A DNA stretch of 32,938 bases from NCBI GenBank assembly GCA_019359275.1, contig JAHHHP010000063.1:1-32938 (forward strand), read 5' to 3'. This DNA comes from Myxacorys chilensis ATA2-1-KO14. GTDB lineage: Bacteria > Cyanobacteriota > Cyanobacteriia > Leptolyngbyales > Leptolyngbyaceae. Each line of letters begins with the position of its first letter. The first letter of the stretch is position 1. The notes beneath the pieces are model-generated. The model was not told the origin of the DNA, searched no databases, and saw nothing but the letters and a program-made list of their open reading frames with translations. Shown here piece by piece: positions 15,929 through 24,459 of this stretch. Both the position numbers and the translations under genes were made by a program.

Positions 15929-18900
15929 TTACTCCCACGCTTGCAGTTGCTCTAGCCAGGTTTGCATCAGCGTCGTTACTTGCCCACGACGAGTTTCAAA
16001 GTTTGCGGCAATCCATATCAAGACAATGCCAATGCACAAGCCAATCACCCACTTGAGGAGTGAATAAGTAGTTGCTAAAACAACGAGTTGATACAAGACA
16101 TTAAGGCAAAAAACGATTGTTCCCACATATAAAAATGCTCGGATTTTTAATCCTAACCCGGCAAAAATTACAATCAAACTAACTAGGCCTGGTAGAATGC
16201 CGTAGTTATTTTGAGTGAGCAATGCAGTAATGCAAATTAAGCTCGTTCCGCACAGCCTAACGTAGTGCTTTGAGGATTGGGCTTGAGCCAGCTTAAGCGA
16301 TGGCTCAACGGCTGCAAAGTATAGAATTGACGACCCGACTGGCAACACTTGCCAAAATAAAATGTTTAAATTGAGTTGATCAAGCTGCTTGAATACAACC
16401 CAGTTCAGCAAAGCAATGCTGAGATAAGTCCAGCGAATTTCTCGACGAATAGAAGCGATCAAGCTGTAGAAAACAGCCAAAATAATCAGACTTAACCCAT
16501 GAACGATCGCAGCGGTTCCAGCTAAAGCTAACAGTGGAACAACGATCGATACCCGTTGCCAAGGTCGACGCATCCAGCCTAGCCGTTCCCACGGCAGGAC
16601 AAATATTACGAAGGCAGCGGTCGCGGCGATCGCTGCTGCATATGGACGCAGTTGGGCAAAAACTCCGCTAAACCATGGTTTTGTACTGAGATACCAAACC
16701 AAAGCCGCCGCTTCTAGAAGCCCTGCGTAAAGCCAAACTTCTGCGCTTCGTAGGTTTGGATGGCGACGCGACTGAAAAATGGCATACAGCGACAAGCCAA
16801 CTCCAGTGATAAATCCGACCAAGGCTAATGTTCCGGGAGCAGAAATCAGTAGAGTTAAACTTGCTGCAACGCTTAGAACAACGCTACTGATTGCCCAATG
16901 TCCATGAGCAACAGATTTAATTTCTACTGCACTGAGATGTAGATAATTTAGTTTTTCGATTAATAGATAGCGATAGACTAGCGTTAACACAGTGCCTAAT
17001 GCCGCGATCGCCATTAACTGATTGCTAAGCGACTCGTTGCGAAGAGGGTATAGCACTAATTCGCTCAGTCCGATTGACAGTCCAAACAGTCCTAAAAATG
17101 TGAGCGATCTGAACGCGGATCGCTGCCGTCCGACACCGATGAAGATCAACGCAACACCAAGAGAAATACAACCTGTCCAAGCTTCAAAGGTCCCCAGGCG
17201 AAGCGCGATCGCACTGATTCCATAGGCCAATGGCAAGCCATACCATCCTCCAAATATCGAGTCTGAAGGAGTCCGTCGGTGTCGAATTTCATCTGCAAAC
17301 TGCGTGGCTAACCCCAATCCTACATTTGCGACGCTAAGCCAAATGATGGAAGGTTCTCCCCACGCCAAACTGTGAGCAACCAACAGTTCGATTCCAAGTC
17401 CTAACCCGATCACCGCACTCATGGAAGCCGTTCTCCAAGCCCATGCTGCTAAAACACCTGTTGTTAGCGCGATCGCAGCCAGCCCTGTCAATGTTGGAGA
17501 CTGCACATCGGCGTATTCTATCAACACTTGGAAACCAGAACCGAATAAGACGATCGCACTTAGCCCTGCAGCCCAACGGTTCGCCGCATGAACAAAAAGC
17601 GCAATTAAGCGAGACGGCTGTGCCGTTTCACCTTGAGATAATCGTGTCTGCCCCCAACGTGTGCCCAGCCATAGCAGCAAAAGTACCATTGCGCCCACTA
17701 GCAGCCACACATCAATCTGACGCATTCCAGGCAACTGATGCCACAACCCCCAGCCCAAAGCTGTCAACCCGTATCCAATCGTGAGATTTGCAAATAGCGG
17801 GTGCGGCAGTAAGCGAGTGTTGCCGACCATCAGTACGGTGGCACACACCAATCCTAGTAATCCAGTTTCGGGGCGGTTGAGCGTCAGTAGTTGCGCCATG
17901 CCAAGCGCGATCGCGCTCAGTTGAGCCGCGATTTGCTGTTGCTCGGGTCGCCTGGCTGCAATCAGCGTTAATGCGAGTGGAACTGCAAGCCAACTACTAG
18001 CGATCGGTGGCGCGGAGCCAAGGGAGTCAACCCACAGAACATAGGATAAACCTGCAAATCCTAACCCAATATGCCACGCGCTACGCTGCCAAATTGATCG
18101 CGACCCAATCGCGCTGATCATCCATTGCGCGATCGCAATACTCAAAAACAGAAACGCCCACGTTGAACTGTTGAGCGCCGGAAAGCGGTATTGAATGGCT
18201 GAAATTATTGTTGCTAATCCGCCTAAATGAGTTGCATAAACTAGAGATACAATATCTTGCTGCCGTGAGCGGCGTTGGCGTAGCAACCAGGCTAATGTAG
18301 CGGTAGATGCAAAGAGATTGAGCGTTCGAGTCGCAGGCGCGATCGCGCTGATCGCAAACAGCAACACGCCAAAGCCTAGCGCAATACCTTCTGAAAAGTT
18401 CGCTAACTGTGGTTGCCGTCGTCGTTGCAACCATAGTGAAAACGCCAGAATGACGATCAAGTATGGAAATAAAGCAATTCCCAATAGCGCAATTTGGGTT
18501 GATTCGGTATCTGTAATGCGGGTGGTAGCATCAACGATTTGGGTTTGAAGCGAGGCAGGAATGAGTCTCCAAACCAGCCAAAGCATTTGTAACCCAATTG
18601 CTAATAATAAGGCCACATCAAACCGTCGCCAAAATCGTTGCAACGCTTGGTAGCCCACGAAAATTGCGATGCAACTTGCGGCTAAGGCTTGCCACGGAAC
18701 CGAGCCGACAGACACAAGCCAGCCTAGAAATAGCAACGCACCGCTTAATCTCCATCCCGTTGATCCGGTTCGACGGTGGGCAAGTTTAGACACTCCGCCA
18801 CCGCAAAGCGCGATCGCAAGCCCCAACTGCGCAATATCAACATTGGTCACAAAAACGGCTCGTAAAAATAGTAATGCGATCGCACTTCCTAAAAGCGCAA

Positions 18901-19708
18901 ATCGAGACAACGCCAGAATCGGAGCGATGATCAGAAGCAGCGATCCTAGATAAATAGCGATCGGCGGAATCACCGGAACCGACCAGCCTAACTGAAGATA
19001 ACTCAAGCCTAAATAACTTAAGACGAATCGAGAATTAAAATTTGAGGACGCTTTTAACAACAAGACTGCGATCGCACTTAAAATGATTGCGGCAACGGTA
19101 GCTATGCCGATGGATTGAACCTGAGGAAACTGTAAAAGAAATCGATCGATCGCCCAAAAATTAACTGGAATCAGCAGTAATGTTAGCGTTTGTAATGTTG
19201 TTGCCGTCAGCCTTAAATTGGGCTGGCGATTCGCCCAAAACGAAGCACCCCAAAAGCTGAGCGTGTAGCCTAACAGCACGAGATACTGTCCGGTTGGTGA
19301 AACAGCCTGCCACTGACTTGCTGCCAGCACTGCCGAAGAAACCACCACCAAAAACACACCCAACACCAGTAACCAAACAACACTGAGTTCCTGTTGCAGC
19401 GATCGCAGAATTCGAGTAATCACATTCTCTGAAGGCGCTACTCGTTCGGGGCGCTCGGCCCTGGTGGCAGTCACAAAATCAGGAGTGGCAGTCACAAAAT
19501 CAGGAGACGAGGAACGCCCCAGCTCTGCGATCGGACGAGGGGTAGGAGACTCTACAGCTTCAGGCAGTACGCAGGTTAGATGCTGACGGCTTAACTGCTC
19601 GATTTGCTGCTGACTCAGCAAGCCAAGCTCCAGCAACACGTCAAGCCCGCGCAGCAAATTAGGATGATCAGCATCAAGTTTTAGGGTGAAGCGGTCTGGT
19701 GAATTCAT
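15929..19708 (-). CDS. Very large polytopic membrane protein (DUF2157-like N-terminus)
   Basis: The 1259-residue protein begins with a soluble segment of about 110 residues (LDVLLELGLLSQQQIEQL at about 23-40, of the kind seen in DUF2157 proteins). It is followed by a continuous series of hydrophobic segments, which I estimate at more than thirty helices. There are almost no long soluble loops and no recognisable enzyme motif. A 21-bp tandem duplication gives TPDFVTATPDFVTA in the linker before the first helix. Cyanobacterial genomes carry similar very long hypothetical membrane proteins of unknown role. It stands alone on the minus strand, divergent from the glycosyltransferase gene. Transport or polymer handling are possible but unsupported. 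Confidence 0.85.
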   Translation of the reverse strand: MNSPDRFTLKLDADHPNLLRGLDVLLELGLLSQQQIEQLSRQHLTCVLPEAVESPTPRPIAELGRSSSPDFVTATPDFVTATRAERPERVAPSENVITRILRSLQQELSVVWLLVLGVFLVVVSSAVLAASQWQAVSPTGQYLVLLGYTLSFWGASFWANRQPNLRLTATTLQTLTLLLIPVNFWAIDRFLLQFPQVQSIGIATVAAIILSAIAVLLLKASSNFNSRFVLSYLGLSYLQLGWSVPVIPPIAIYLGSLLLIIAPILALSRFALLGSAIALLFLRAVFVTNVDIAQLGLAIALCGGGVSKLAHRRTGSTGWRLSGALLFLGWLVSVGSVPWQALAASCIAIFVGYQALQRFWRRFDVALLLAIGLQMLWLVWRLIPASLQTQIVDATTRITDTESTQIALLGIALFPYLIVILAFSLWLQRRRQPQLANFSEGIALGFGVLLFAISAIAPATRTLNLFASTATLAWLLRQRRSRQQDIVSLVYATHLGGLATIISAIQYRFPALNSSTWAFLFLSIAIAQWMISAIGSRSIWQRSAWHIGLGFAGLSYVLWVDSLGSAPPIASSWLAVPLALTLIAARRPEQQQIAAQLSAIALGMAQLLTLNRPETGLLGLVCATVLMVGNTRLLPHPLFANLTIGYGLTALGWGLWHQLPGMRQIDVWLLVGAMVLLLLWLGTRWGQTRLSQGETAQPSRLIALFVHAANRWAAGLSAIVLFGSGFQVLIEYADVQSPTLTGLAAIALTTGVLAAWAWRTASMSAVIGLGLGIELLVAHSLAWGEPSIIWLSVANVGLGLATQFADEIRHRRTPSDSIFGGWYGLPLAYGISAIALRLGTFEAWTGCISLGVALIFIGVGRQRSAFRSLTFLGLFGLSIGLSELVLYPLRNESLSNQLMAIAALGTVLTLVYRYLLIEKLNYLHLSAVEIKSVAHGHWAISSVVLSVAASLTLLISAPGTLALVGFITGVGLSLYAIFQSRRHPNLRSAEVWLYAGLLEAAALVWYLSTKPWFSGVFAQLRPYAAAIAATAAFVIFVLPWERLGWMRRPWQRVSIVVPLLALAGTAAIVHGLSLIILAVFYSLIASIRREIRWTYLSIALLNWVVFKQLDQLNLNILFWQVLPVGSSILYFAAVEPSLKLAQAQSSKHYVRLCGTSLICITALLTQNNYGILPGLVSLIVIFAGLGLKIRAFLYVGTIVFCLNVLYQLVVLATTYSLLKWVIGLCIGIVLIWIAANFETRRGQVTTLMQTWLEQLQAWE
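19464..19505. repeat. Perfect 21-bp tandem duplication in the large membrane protein gene
   Basis: The 21-base unit at 19464-19484 is repeated without change at 19485-19505. It adds seven residues (TPDFVTA) to the soluble linker and keeps the frame. Confidence 0.9.
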
Positions 19709-19930
19709 CCCAGCCTCCAGGTAGTTATTCTACCGACCAGTAAAGATAGGTTTTACTTTACTCGCGCTTGTGATCTAAACAATGCTGAAATCACCCATTT
19801 CTTGGATTGTCACAACAACTGTCACATTTCTTAGCGCTGCGATCGCGTTTCGGACTTTCAGAATGGTGGGAGGTTGTTCACTCCTTCTTTAGAAGAATGA
19901 CAGAACACGCCAAATTCCGGTAATAGAAAG

Positions 19931-20971
19931 ATGAAAAGATTGATGAGAGCTATGCAGCATATTCTGTTTGTTGAACTGTTAGGCGGCATTGGTGACGTGC
20001 TAATTGCGTTGCCTGCCATCCAGGCGTTAGCGCACGCTCACCCTCAAGCAAGTGTCACCGTTCTTACCTTTGCGCCAGGAGGACAACTGCTCGAAACCGA
20101 TCCACTCATTGATCGAATCATTTATGCCGAAAAGGGTAAGGCGGATCACACAGTCCAGCAGCTATTGAATGCTCAACCATTCGATTTAATTGTTTCTGAC
20201 ACCAACTACGATCGCATTGATAAAATCATTCAAACTAGCAATGCTAGACAAGTTGTTACAAATTTATGGCGCTCTCCACCTCCAGATCAGTTTGTGAGTG
20301 ATCGCTTTCTAGAAATCCTCCTCGCTGAAAAACTCATCACACCAGAATCAATCAAATCGCCAACGCTACATCCAACGCTAGAAGAAATTCAACTTGCTCA
20401 AGCAAAATTAGACAACCTAAAGTTAGACAAACCAAACCGCCCGATCGTTGTTCTCTGTCCTGATGCCGGAATGCAGATCAAGCGTTGGTCAGAGCAGAAT
20501 TTCGTCCGGTTGGGGCAAGTGTTGCAGGAGAAATATGAGGCGTCAATTGTCGTTCTGGTTGGGTCGGACGCAGAACAAGCTACCCGCATTGTGGAGAGCA
20601 TTGGTGAGCGATCTCGACTTTGGCAACCGGGCAGCCTGCGATCGCTGGCTGCTATGCTTTCTCAAACGGATATCATGATCGCCCCCGATACAGGCCCCGC
20701 CCGAATTGCTGCTGCTGTCAATGTTCCAACAATTACGCTATTTGGCCCGTCTTGGCATCAACGCTATGGACAGCCCGTTCCTCACATCAACTTACAAGGC
20801 TATTCAAACTGTTCAGAACGACGTATTGAGAATTTCACTGTGCAGCAGTGTTGGTATGGCGGTGAGTGCCCGTTTGAGTGGGATACTTGCGTCAATGAAA
20901 TCTCAGTGGAATCAGTAGTGTCAACTGTTCATAAAATTATTGACAAAATTGTGAAAGCAAAACGCAATTGA
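19931..20971 (+). CDS. Glycosyltransferase family 9 (heptosyltransferase-like)
   Basis: The 346-residue protein has the GT-B fold of ADP-heptose:LPS heptosyltransferases. The N-terminal ILFVELLGGIGDVLIALPAI contains the acceptor-side Gly-rich loop. The C-terminal half has VVLCPDAGMQIKRW, VVLVGSDAEQ and APDTGPARIAAAVNVPTITLFGPSWHQRYGQP, the nucleotide-sugar site. The family adds sugars to lipopolysaccharide or other surface glycans; the actual donor in cyanobacteria is uncertain. Met5 and Met8 are alternative starts. It is alone on its strand and convergent with the kinase gene. Confidence 0.9.
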   Translation: MKRLMRAMQHILFVELLGGIGDVLIALPAIQALAHAHPQASVTVLTFAPGGQLLETDPLIDRIIYAEKGKADHTVQQLLNAQPFDLIVSDTNYDRIDKIIQTSNARQVVTNLWRSPPPDQFVSDRFLEILLAEKLITPESIKSPTLHPTLEEIQLAQAKLDNLKLDKPNRPIVVLCPDAGMQIKRWSEQNFVRLGQVLQEKYEASIVVLVGSDAEQATRIVESIGERSRLWQPGSLRSLAAMLSQTDIMIAPDTGPARIAAAVNVPTITLFGPSWHQRYGQPVPHINLQGYSNCSERRIENFTVQQCWYGGECPFEWDTCVNEISVESVVSTVHKIIDKIVKAKRN

Positions 20972-21006
20972 GATCAATCTGTCACTACACGTTTTTCAAC
21001 ACAACT

Positions 21007-22596
21007 CTATTTCTTGCCTTTGCCTTTTCCATTACCTTTGTTTTCCTTGTCCTGTCCTTTTCCACCTTTATCTTCCTTGTCCTGTCCTCTGTTTTTTCCA
21101 TTACCTCTGCCCTCCTTAGGCGGCTTTTCTCGCACCACTTGTGGTTCTGCCTGAGGAACGGCTTGTGATGGAATCTCCGTTGGTTGGCTGGGTAAGGGCA
21201 CAGGAACCGTTTGAATGGCAGACGGAGCCGGTGCAAGTGATGGAGAAGGAATGGCAGACGGCGTGCGAACGGGTGCAGATGATGGAGAGACAGGCGATGG
21301 AGGAACAGGAGAAGCTGGGACAGGAGAAGCTGGGACAGAAGAGGGAGGGACAGAAGAGGCTGGAGTAGGCGTAATCAGCTCCACAGGGGTTGGAGATGCA
21401 GCCGTTATTGGTTTGGGCAATGGTGAAGAAGAGACGGATGGATTAGGTGAAGGAGAAGCGACACGAGTGGATTCTATCGGGGTGGGCGGCTGTGATTCTT
21501 TAGGCTGTGGTTCTTTAAGTGATGCTGAGCCGATGGCGATCGCACCTAGAGTTGCACCCGTTACACCTGCGATCGCGCCTAGCCGTCGAGTGTTGCGTCT
21601 GCTCAACCAACCCTCAGAAGTCGAATTGCCTCCCATTCTCTCTGAAGCAGCAGGCGCAGTGATGGGTTGCGTTGTTGCCATTCCTGCGATCGGCGCCCAG
21701 AGGATGGTTTCATCTTGAGCACCAGGCAAGAGGTCTAGCCACTCGTTCACATCGGCAGGACGATCGTGCGCCTCTAACGCCATGCCTTGCATCACTGCTT
21801 GATCTACCGCTTCACTCAATTCTGGACGCAACTGCCTTGGAGACAGCATCGGCTGGTTCTCCCTTGAAAGTACCTCGGTTGCATTGGTAACGGAGGCTGT
21901 GATTTGCTGGTTGCGGGCTTCAATCTGGCAGCGCAAAATGGAAGCCATTGGAGTGTGTGCTGTCAGCAGCGCATAGAGGGTTGCTGACAGAGCGTAAATA
22001 TCAGTAGCGGGTGTGCGCTTGGCTTGAGGCAGATATTGTTCAACGGGTGCATAGCCCGATGAAATCATGCTGGTATGAGTTTGGACAATATCGGCAGCAA
22101 ACTCTCTGGCGATGCCGAAATCGATGAGTACAACCGTTTGAGTCCCTTGGCGCAAAATAATGTTTTGTGGCTTGATGTCGCGATGAAGCAATCCATGATG
22201 GTGAACTACCTGCAACGCTGATCCAATCTGGCGAATGTAATGAATTGCGATCGCTTCTGGTAAAGGATTGTTTGGTAACACCACCTGATCCAGCGTTTGC
22301 CCTGGTATGTAATCCATGACAATGTAGGCTTGCTCATGTTCGATGAAAAAGTCACTAATTCGGACGATGTTGGGATGGGTACACAACGCCAACCGCCGTG
22401 CTTCATCCTGAAACTTTTGCTGTGAGTCTGGAAACGTGGAGGTGTTTCGCAAAGCTTCGTTTAGAGTCTTGATGACAAAGGTTTGGTTCAGGTAGGAGTG
22501 GGTTGCTAGATAGGTGACACCAAAGCCTCCTCGCCCTAACTCTTCACCCAAGATATATTTTCCATCTTGAAGGGTTTTGCCAGTCCACGTGTCCAT
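21007..22596 (-). CDS. Serine/threonine protein kinase with Pro/Ser-rich and Gly/Lys-rich tail
   Basis: Counting from the ATG at 22596 the protein has 529 residues. The kinase domain (about 13-290) shows GRGGFG (21-26), VIK with K43, HRDIKPQN (catalytic D140), DFG (159-161) and SSGYAPVEQY in the activation segment, so it should be active. A short hydrophobic stretch near 355-375 (LGAIAGVTGATLGAIAIG) may anchor it. About 100 residues rich in Pro, Ser and Ala follow, then a highly charged tail of KGGKGQDKENKG type. The start MDTWTGKTLQDGKYILGEEL matches relatives; a TTG at 22686 would add 30 residues. Substrates are unknown. Confidence 0.92.
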   Translation of the reverse strand: MDTWTGKTLQDGKYILGEELGRGGFGVTYLATHSYLNQTFVIKTLNEALRNTSTFPDSQQKFQDEARRLALCTHPNIVRISDFFIEHEQAYIVMDYIPGQTLDQVVLPNNPLPEAIAIHYIRQIGSALQVVHHHGLLHRDIKPQNIILRQGTQTVVLIDFGIAREFAADIVQTHTSMISSGYAPVEQYLPQAKRTPATDIYALSATLYALLTAHTPMASILRCQIEARNQQITASVTNATEVLSRENQPMLSPRQLRPELSEAVDQAVMQGMALEAHDRPADVNEWLDLLPGAQDETILWAPIAGMATTQPITAPAASERMGGNSTSEGWLSRRNTRRLGAIAGVTGATLGAIAIGSASLKEPQPKESQPPTPIESTRVASPSPNPSVSSSPLPKPITAASPTPVELITPTPASSVPPSSVPASPVPASPVPPSPVSPSSAPVRTPSAIPSPSLAPAPSAIQTVPVPLPSQPTEIPSQAVPQAEPQVVREKPPKEGRGNGKNRGQDKEDKGGKGQDKENKGNGKGKGKK

Positions 22597-22630
22597 TGGT
22601 ATCACAGAATGAATGCTTGCTCTTGCCTTG

Positions 22631-22660
22631 GTAGATGCTTTTTCTGTAGATGCTTTTTCT
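22631..22660. repeat. Perfect 15-bp tandem duplication upstream of the kinase start
   Basis: The unit GTAGATGCTTTTTCT occurs twice (22631-22645, 22646-22660). If the kinase started at the TTG 22686 it would encode EKASTEKAST; otherwise it lies in the leader. Confidence 0.85.
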
Positions 22661-22686
22661 GGTGAAACTAAATTTAAATTGCGCAA

Positions 22687-22970
22687 CCTTGATTCTAAGA
22701 GTTTAACGAATTAGGCTCACCAGACGCGATCGTTGCTAAGTTTCATACCCGTAATTCCATTGCACAAATCATCCGTAACCCGTTGGTGTTGCAAAAACCA
22801 TTATCCCAATTTTGGGTGGCAACCCCGTCACGACAGCATTATCCGCGACACAAAATTCTTAGACCGTCTCTGTATTCACATCCAAAACAATTCAGCAAAA
22901 TGGCAAACCGCGGCGTCTTCTAGAAAATTCTGATGCTTTACCATAAACATAAGCTTATCGGTCAGACATC
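22687..22970. other. Intergenic region between divergent genes, nothing recognised
   Basis: Together with 22597-22686 this makes about 370 bases without a supported gene, if the kinase starts at its ATG. It must hold the promoters of the kinase (leftward) and of the 191-residue hypothetical (rightward). I see no strong hairpin or consensus promoter pair. A 66-codon open frame at 22733-22933 has an unlikely composition and I do not accept it. Confidence 0.5.
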
Positions 22971-23546
22971 ATGGCAAAGCACAAAAAAGGCAAACCAGAA
23001 TGGATCAAAGAAACCCTTGACCTCAAAGACGATCATCGCTGGCAATCAAAGCCCGGTTATAAAATCTTTGTTGCCGATCGCGGAGCCGTTCGCTTTGATG
23101 TGCCTCAAAATTGGTTCTTTGAACCCGACACGAAATCCTTTCGATTCTTAGACGTTGAGCCGCCTGACGATAACTGTCGCCTGGAAGTCTCGTTCAATCG
23201 GTTGCCGCAAGCCGATTGGAGTATGTTTCCCCTCAAGCACATGCTGAAGCAAGTTCTGGCTGACGAACAGCGGGATGTGATTTCGACAGGCGAAATCTTC
23301 ACTGAAAAACGGCAAACGGCTCGACTGGTCTGGGCTGAGATCAAGTTTCTGGACGACCAAGAGCAGCGAGAGGCCTATTCTCGAATCTGCATCGGATTAG
23401 GCTCAAACGTTCAGTGCTTAATCACGTTTGACTATTGGGTAGACGACGCTGAAAAACTGACTCCCGTTTGGGATGAAGTGCTGCGATCGCTGGTTCTTGG
23501 TCTTTACATTCGCGATCCCATGACCGGATTTGCTTTTCCCGATTAA
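22971..23546 (+). CDS. Conserved cyanobacterial hypothetical (191 residues)
   Basis: The protein is soluble, with no signal peptide or membrane helix. It begins with a basic stretch, MAKHKKGKPEW, then has GAVRFDVPQNWFFEPD and RLEVSFNRLP, and ends with DEVLRSLVLGLYIRDP. The RFDVPQNW phrase and the overall alternation suggest a small alpha-beta fold like the PsbP/Mog1 or DUF1795 type, but this is a weak structural guess. It is followed after 28 bases by a Uma2 gene on the same strand, so co-transcription is possible. Confidence 0.75.
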   Translation: MAKHKKGKPEWIKETLDLKDDHRWQSKPGYKIFVADRGAVRFDVPQNWFFEPDTKSFRFLDVEPPDDNCRLEVSFNRLPQADWSMFPLKHMLKQVLADEQRDVISTGEIFTEKRQTARLVWAEIKFLDDQEQREAYSRICIGLGSNVQCLITFDYWVDDAEKLTPVWDEVLRSLVLGLYIRDPMTGFAFPD

Positions 23547-23574
23547 TCCTACCGTCTCAACTTATGGTGTCTAT

Positions 23575-24219
23575 ATGCTCATTACTGATCGAGTCGCGCC
23601 GCCCATCGGCGAAAAACGGGTTACGGTTCGGAATTTAGACTGGCAAGCCTATCAGCAACTGCGATCGCTGTTAGAGCATCGCACCCACGCTCGCCTGACC
23701 TACGATCGCGGAACTCTAGAAATTACGATGCCTCTTGAAGAACACGAATTTGCTTCAGAAATGATTGCCTTGTTTGTCCGAGTCCTCGTGACGGAGATGG
23801 GCTTAAAACTCAAGTCAATGGGATCGACAACGCTAGACAGGGAAGATCTTAAGAGGGGAGCAGAACCTGACAAAGGGTTCTACATTCAAAATCAGCAAGT
23901 TGTTGCAGGTAGAACGGTTGATTTAGCGACTGATCCAGCCCCAGATTTAATTGTTGAAGTCGATATTACCAACACAGACATCGATAAGAATGAACTTTAT
24001 GCCAACCTGGGAATTCCTGAATTCTGGCGATTTAATGGTCGCGAATGGCAAATTTATCAGCTTCAAGGAAAAAAATATGTGGAGCGCGATCGCACACCAA
24101 CGTTTCCAATTGTCGAGAAAACAGACCTCTATCACTTCCTAGAAGCCTGTCAGCAAGACGAAATTGCAGCAGAATCTAATTTCCGAGCTTGGGTTAGACA
24201 GAAACTCGCTCAGTCGTAA
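23575..24219 (+). CDS. Uma2 family endonuclease-fold protein
   Basis: The 214-residue protein shows the Uma2/DUF820 pattern: RLTYDRGTLEITMP, EPDKGFYIQN and APDLIVEVDITNTDIDKNELYANLGIPEFWRF, which contains the D, E and later K of a PD-(D/E)XK nuclease fold. Uma2 genes are present in many copies in cyanobacteria and no biological role is established. The ATG at 23575 begins right before LITDRVAPP; the open frame upstream to 23530 overlaps the preceding gene and is less likely. Confidence 0.9.
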   Translation: MLITDRVAPPIGEKRVTVRNLDWQAYQQLRSLLEHRTHARLTYDRGTLEITMPLEEHEFASEMIALFVRVLVTEMGLKLKSMGSTTLDREDLKRGAEPDKGFYIQNQQVVAGRTVDLATDPAPDLIVEVDITNTDIDKNELYANLGIPEFWRFNGREWQIYQLQGKKYVERDRTPTFPIVEKTDLYHFLEACQQDEIAAESNFRAWVRQKLAQS

Positions 24220-24237
24220 ACCCATCCCTGAAGCAAG

Positions 24238-24357
24238 TTAATTTTTGGGTTTACTAACAACGATTCGCCACGTTACAAAAAGAGTGAACGCTACAAAACT
24301 CCAAACTACAACGGCATCTTGCCAATTTTCTAAAAAGCCAACGCGATCGTCAATCAT
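24238..24357 (-). CDS. Probable small single-span membrane protein (39 residues)
   Basis: From the ATG at 24357 the frame reads MIDDRVGFLENWQDAVV and then one hydrophobic helix (about residues 14-32, WQDAVVVWSFVAFTLFVTW), ending in a basic RIVVSKPKN. A short acidic N-terminus, a tryptophan-framed helix and a basic cytoplasmic end are what a real small membrane protein of a photosynthetic complex looks like. The longer frame upstream reads through a hairpin and is not credible. I cannot name it. It lies after carB on the same strand, separated by that hairpin. Confidence 0.5.
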   Translation of the reverse strand: MIDDRVGFLENWQDAVVVWSFVAFTLFVTWRIVVSKPKN

Positions 24358-24376
24358 ATTGCATCTCAATTTCGGT

Positions 24377-24405
24377 AAGGCTGCTTCGGAGAGCGAAGCA
24401 GCCTT
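24377..24405 (-). terminator. Perfect 12-bp hairpin after carB
   Basis: AAGGCTGCTTCG and CGAAGCAGCCTT pair perfectly around the loop GAGAG. It lies 55 bases after the carB stop codon and 20 bases before the small membrane protein ATG, both on the minus strand. No T-run follows on that strand; on the plus strand CTGTTCTC follows. It could end carB or the Uma2 transcript. Confidence 0.55.
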
Positions 24406-24459
24406 CTGTTCTCTAGTGCTTTGTCCAGCAAGGGACGTCTGCGGCAAACCGACAGACCA

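Noticed and set aside
21215..21718. 167-codon plus-strand open frame rich in Gly, Glu and Ala
   Set aside because: It is the reverse reading of the Pro/Ser-rich tail of the Ser/Thr kinase; repetitive codons keep the antisense frame open.
22733..22933. 66-codon plus-strand open frame between the kinase and the 191-residue gene
   Set aside because: Odd composition rich in Trp, His and Cys, no ribosome-binding site, no family resemblance.
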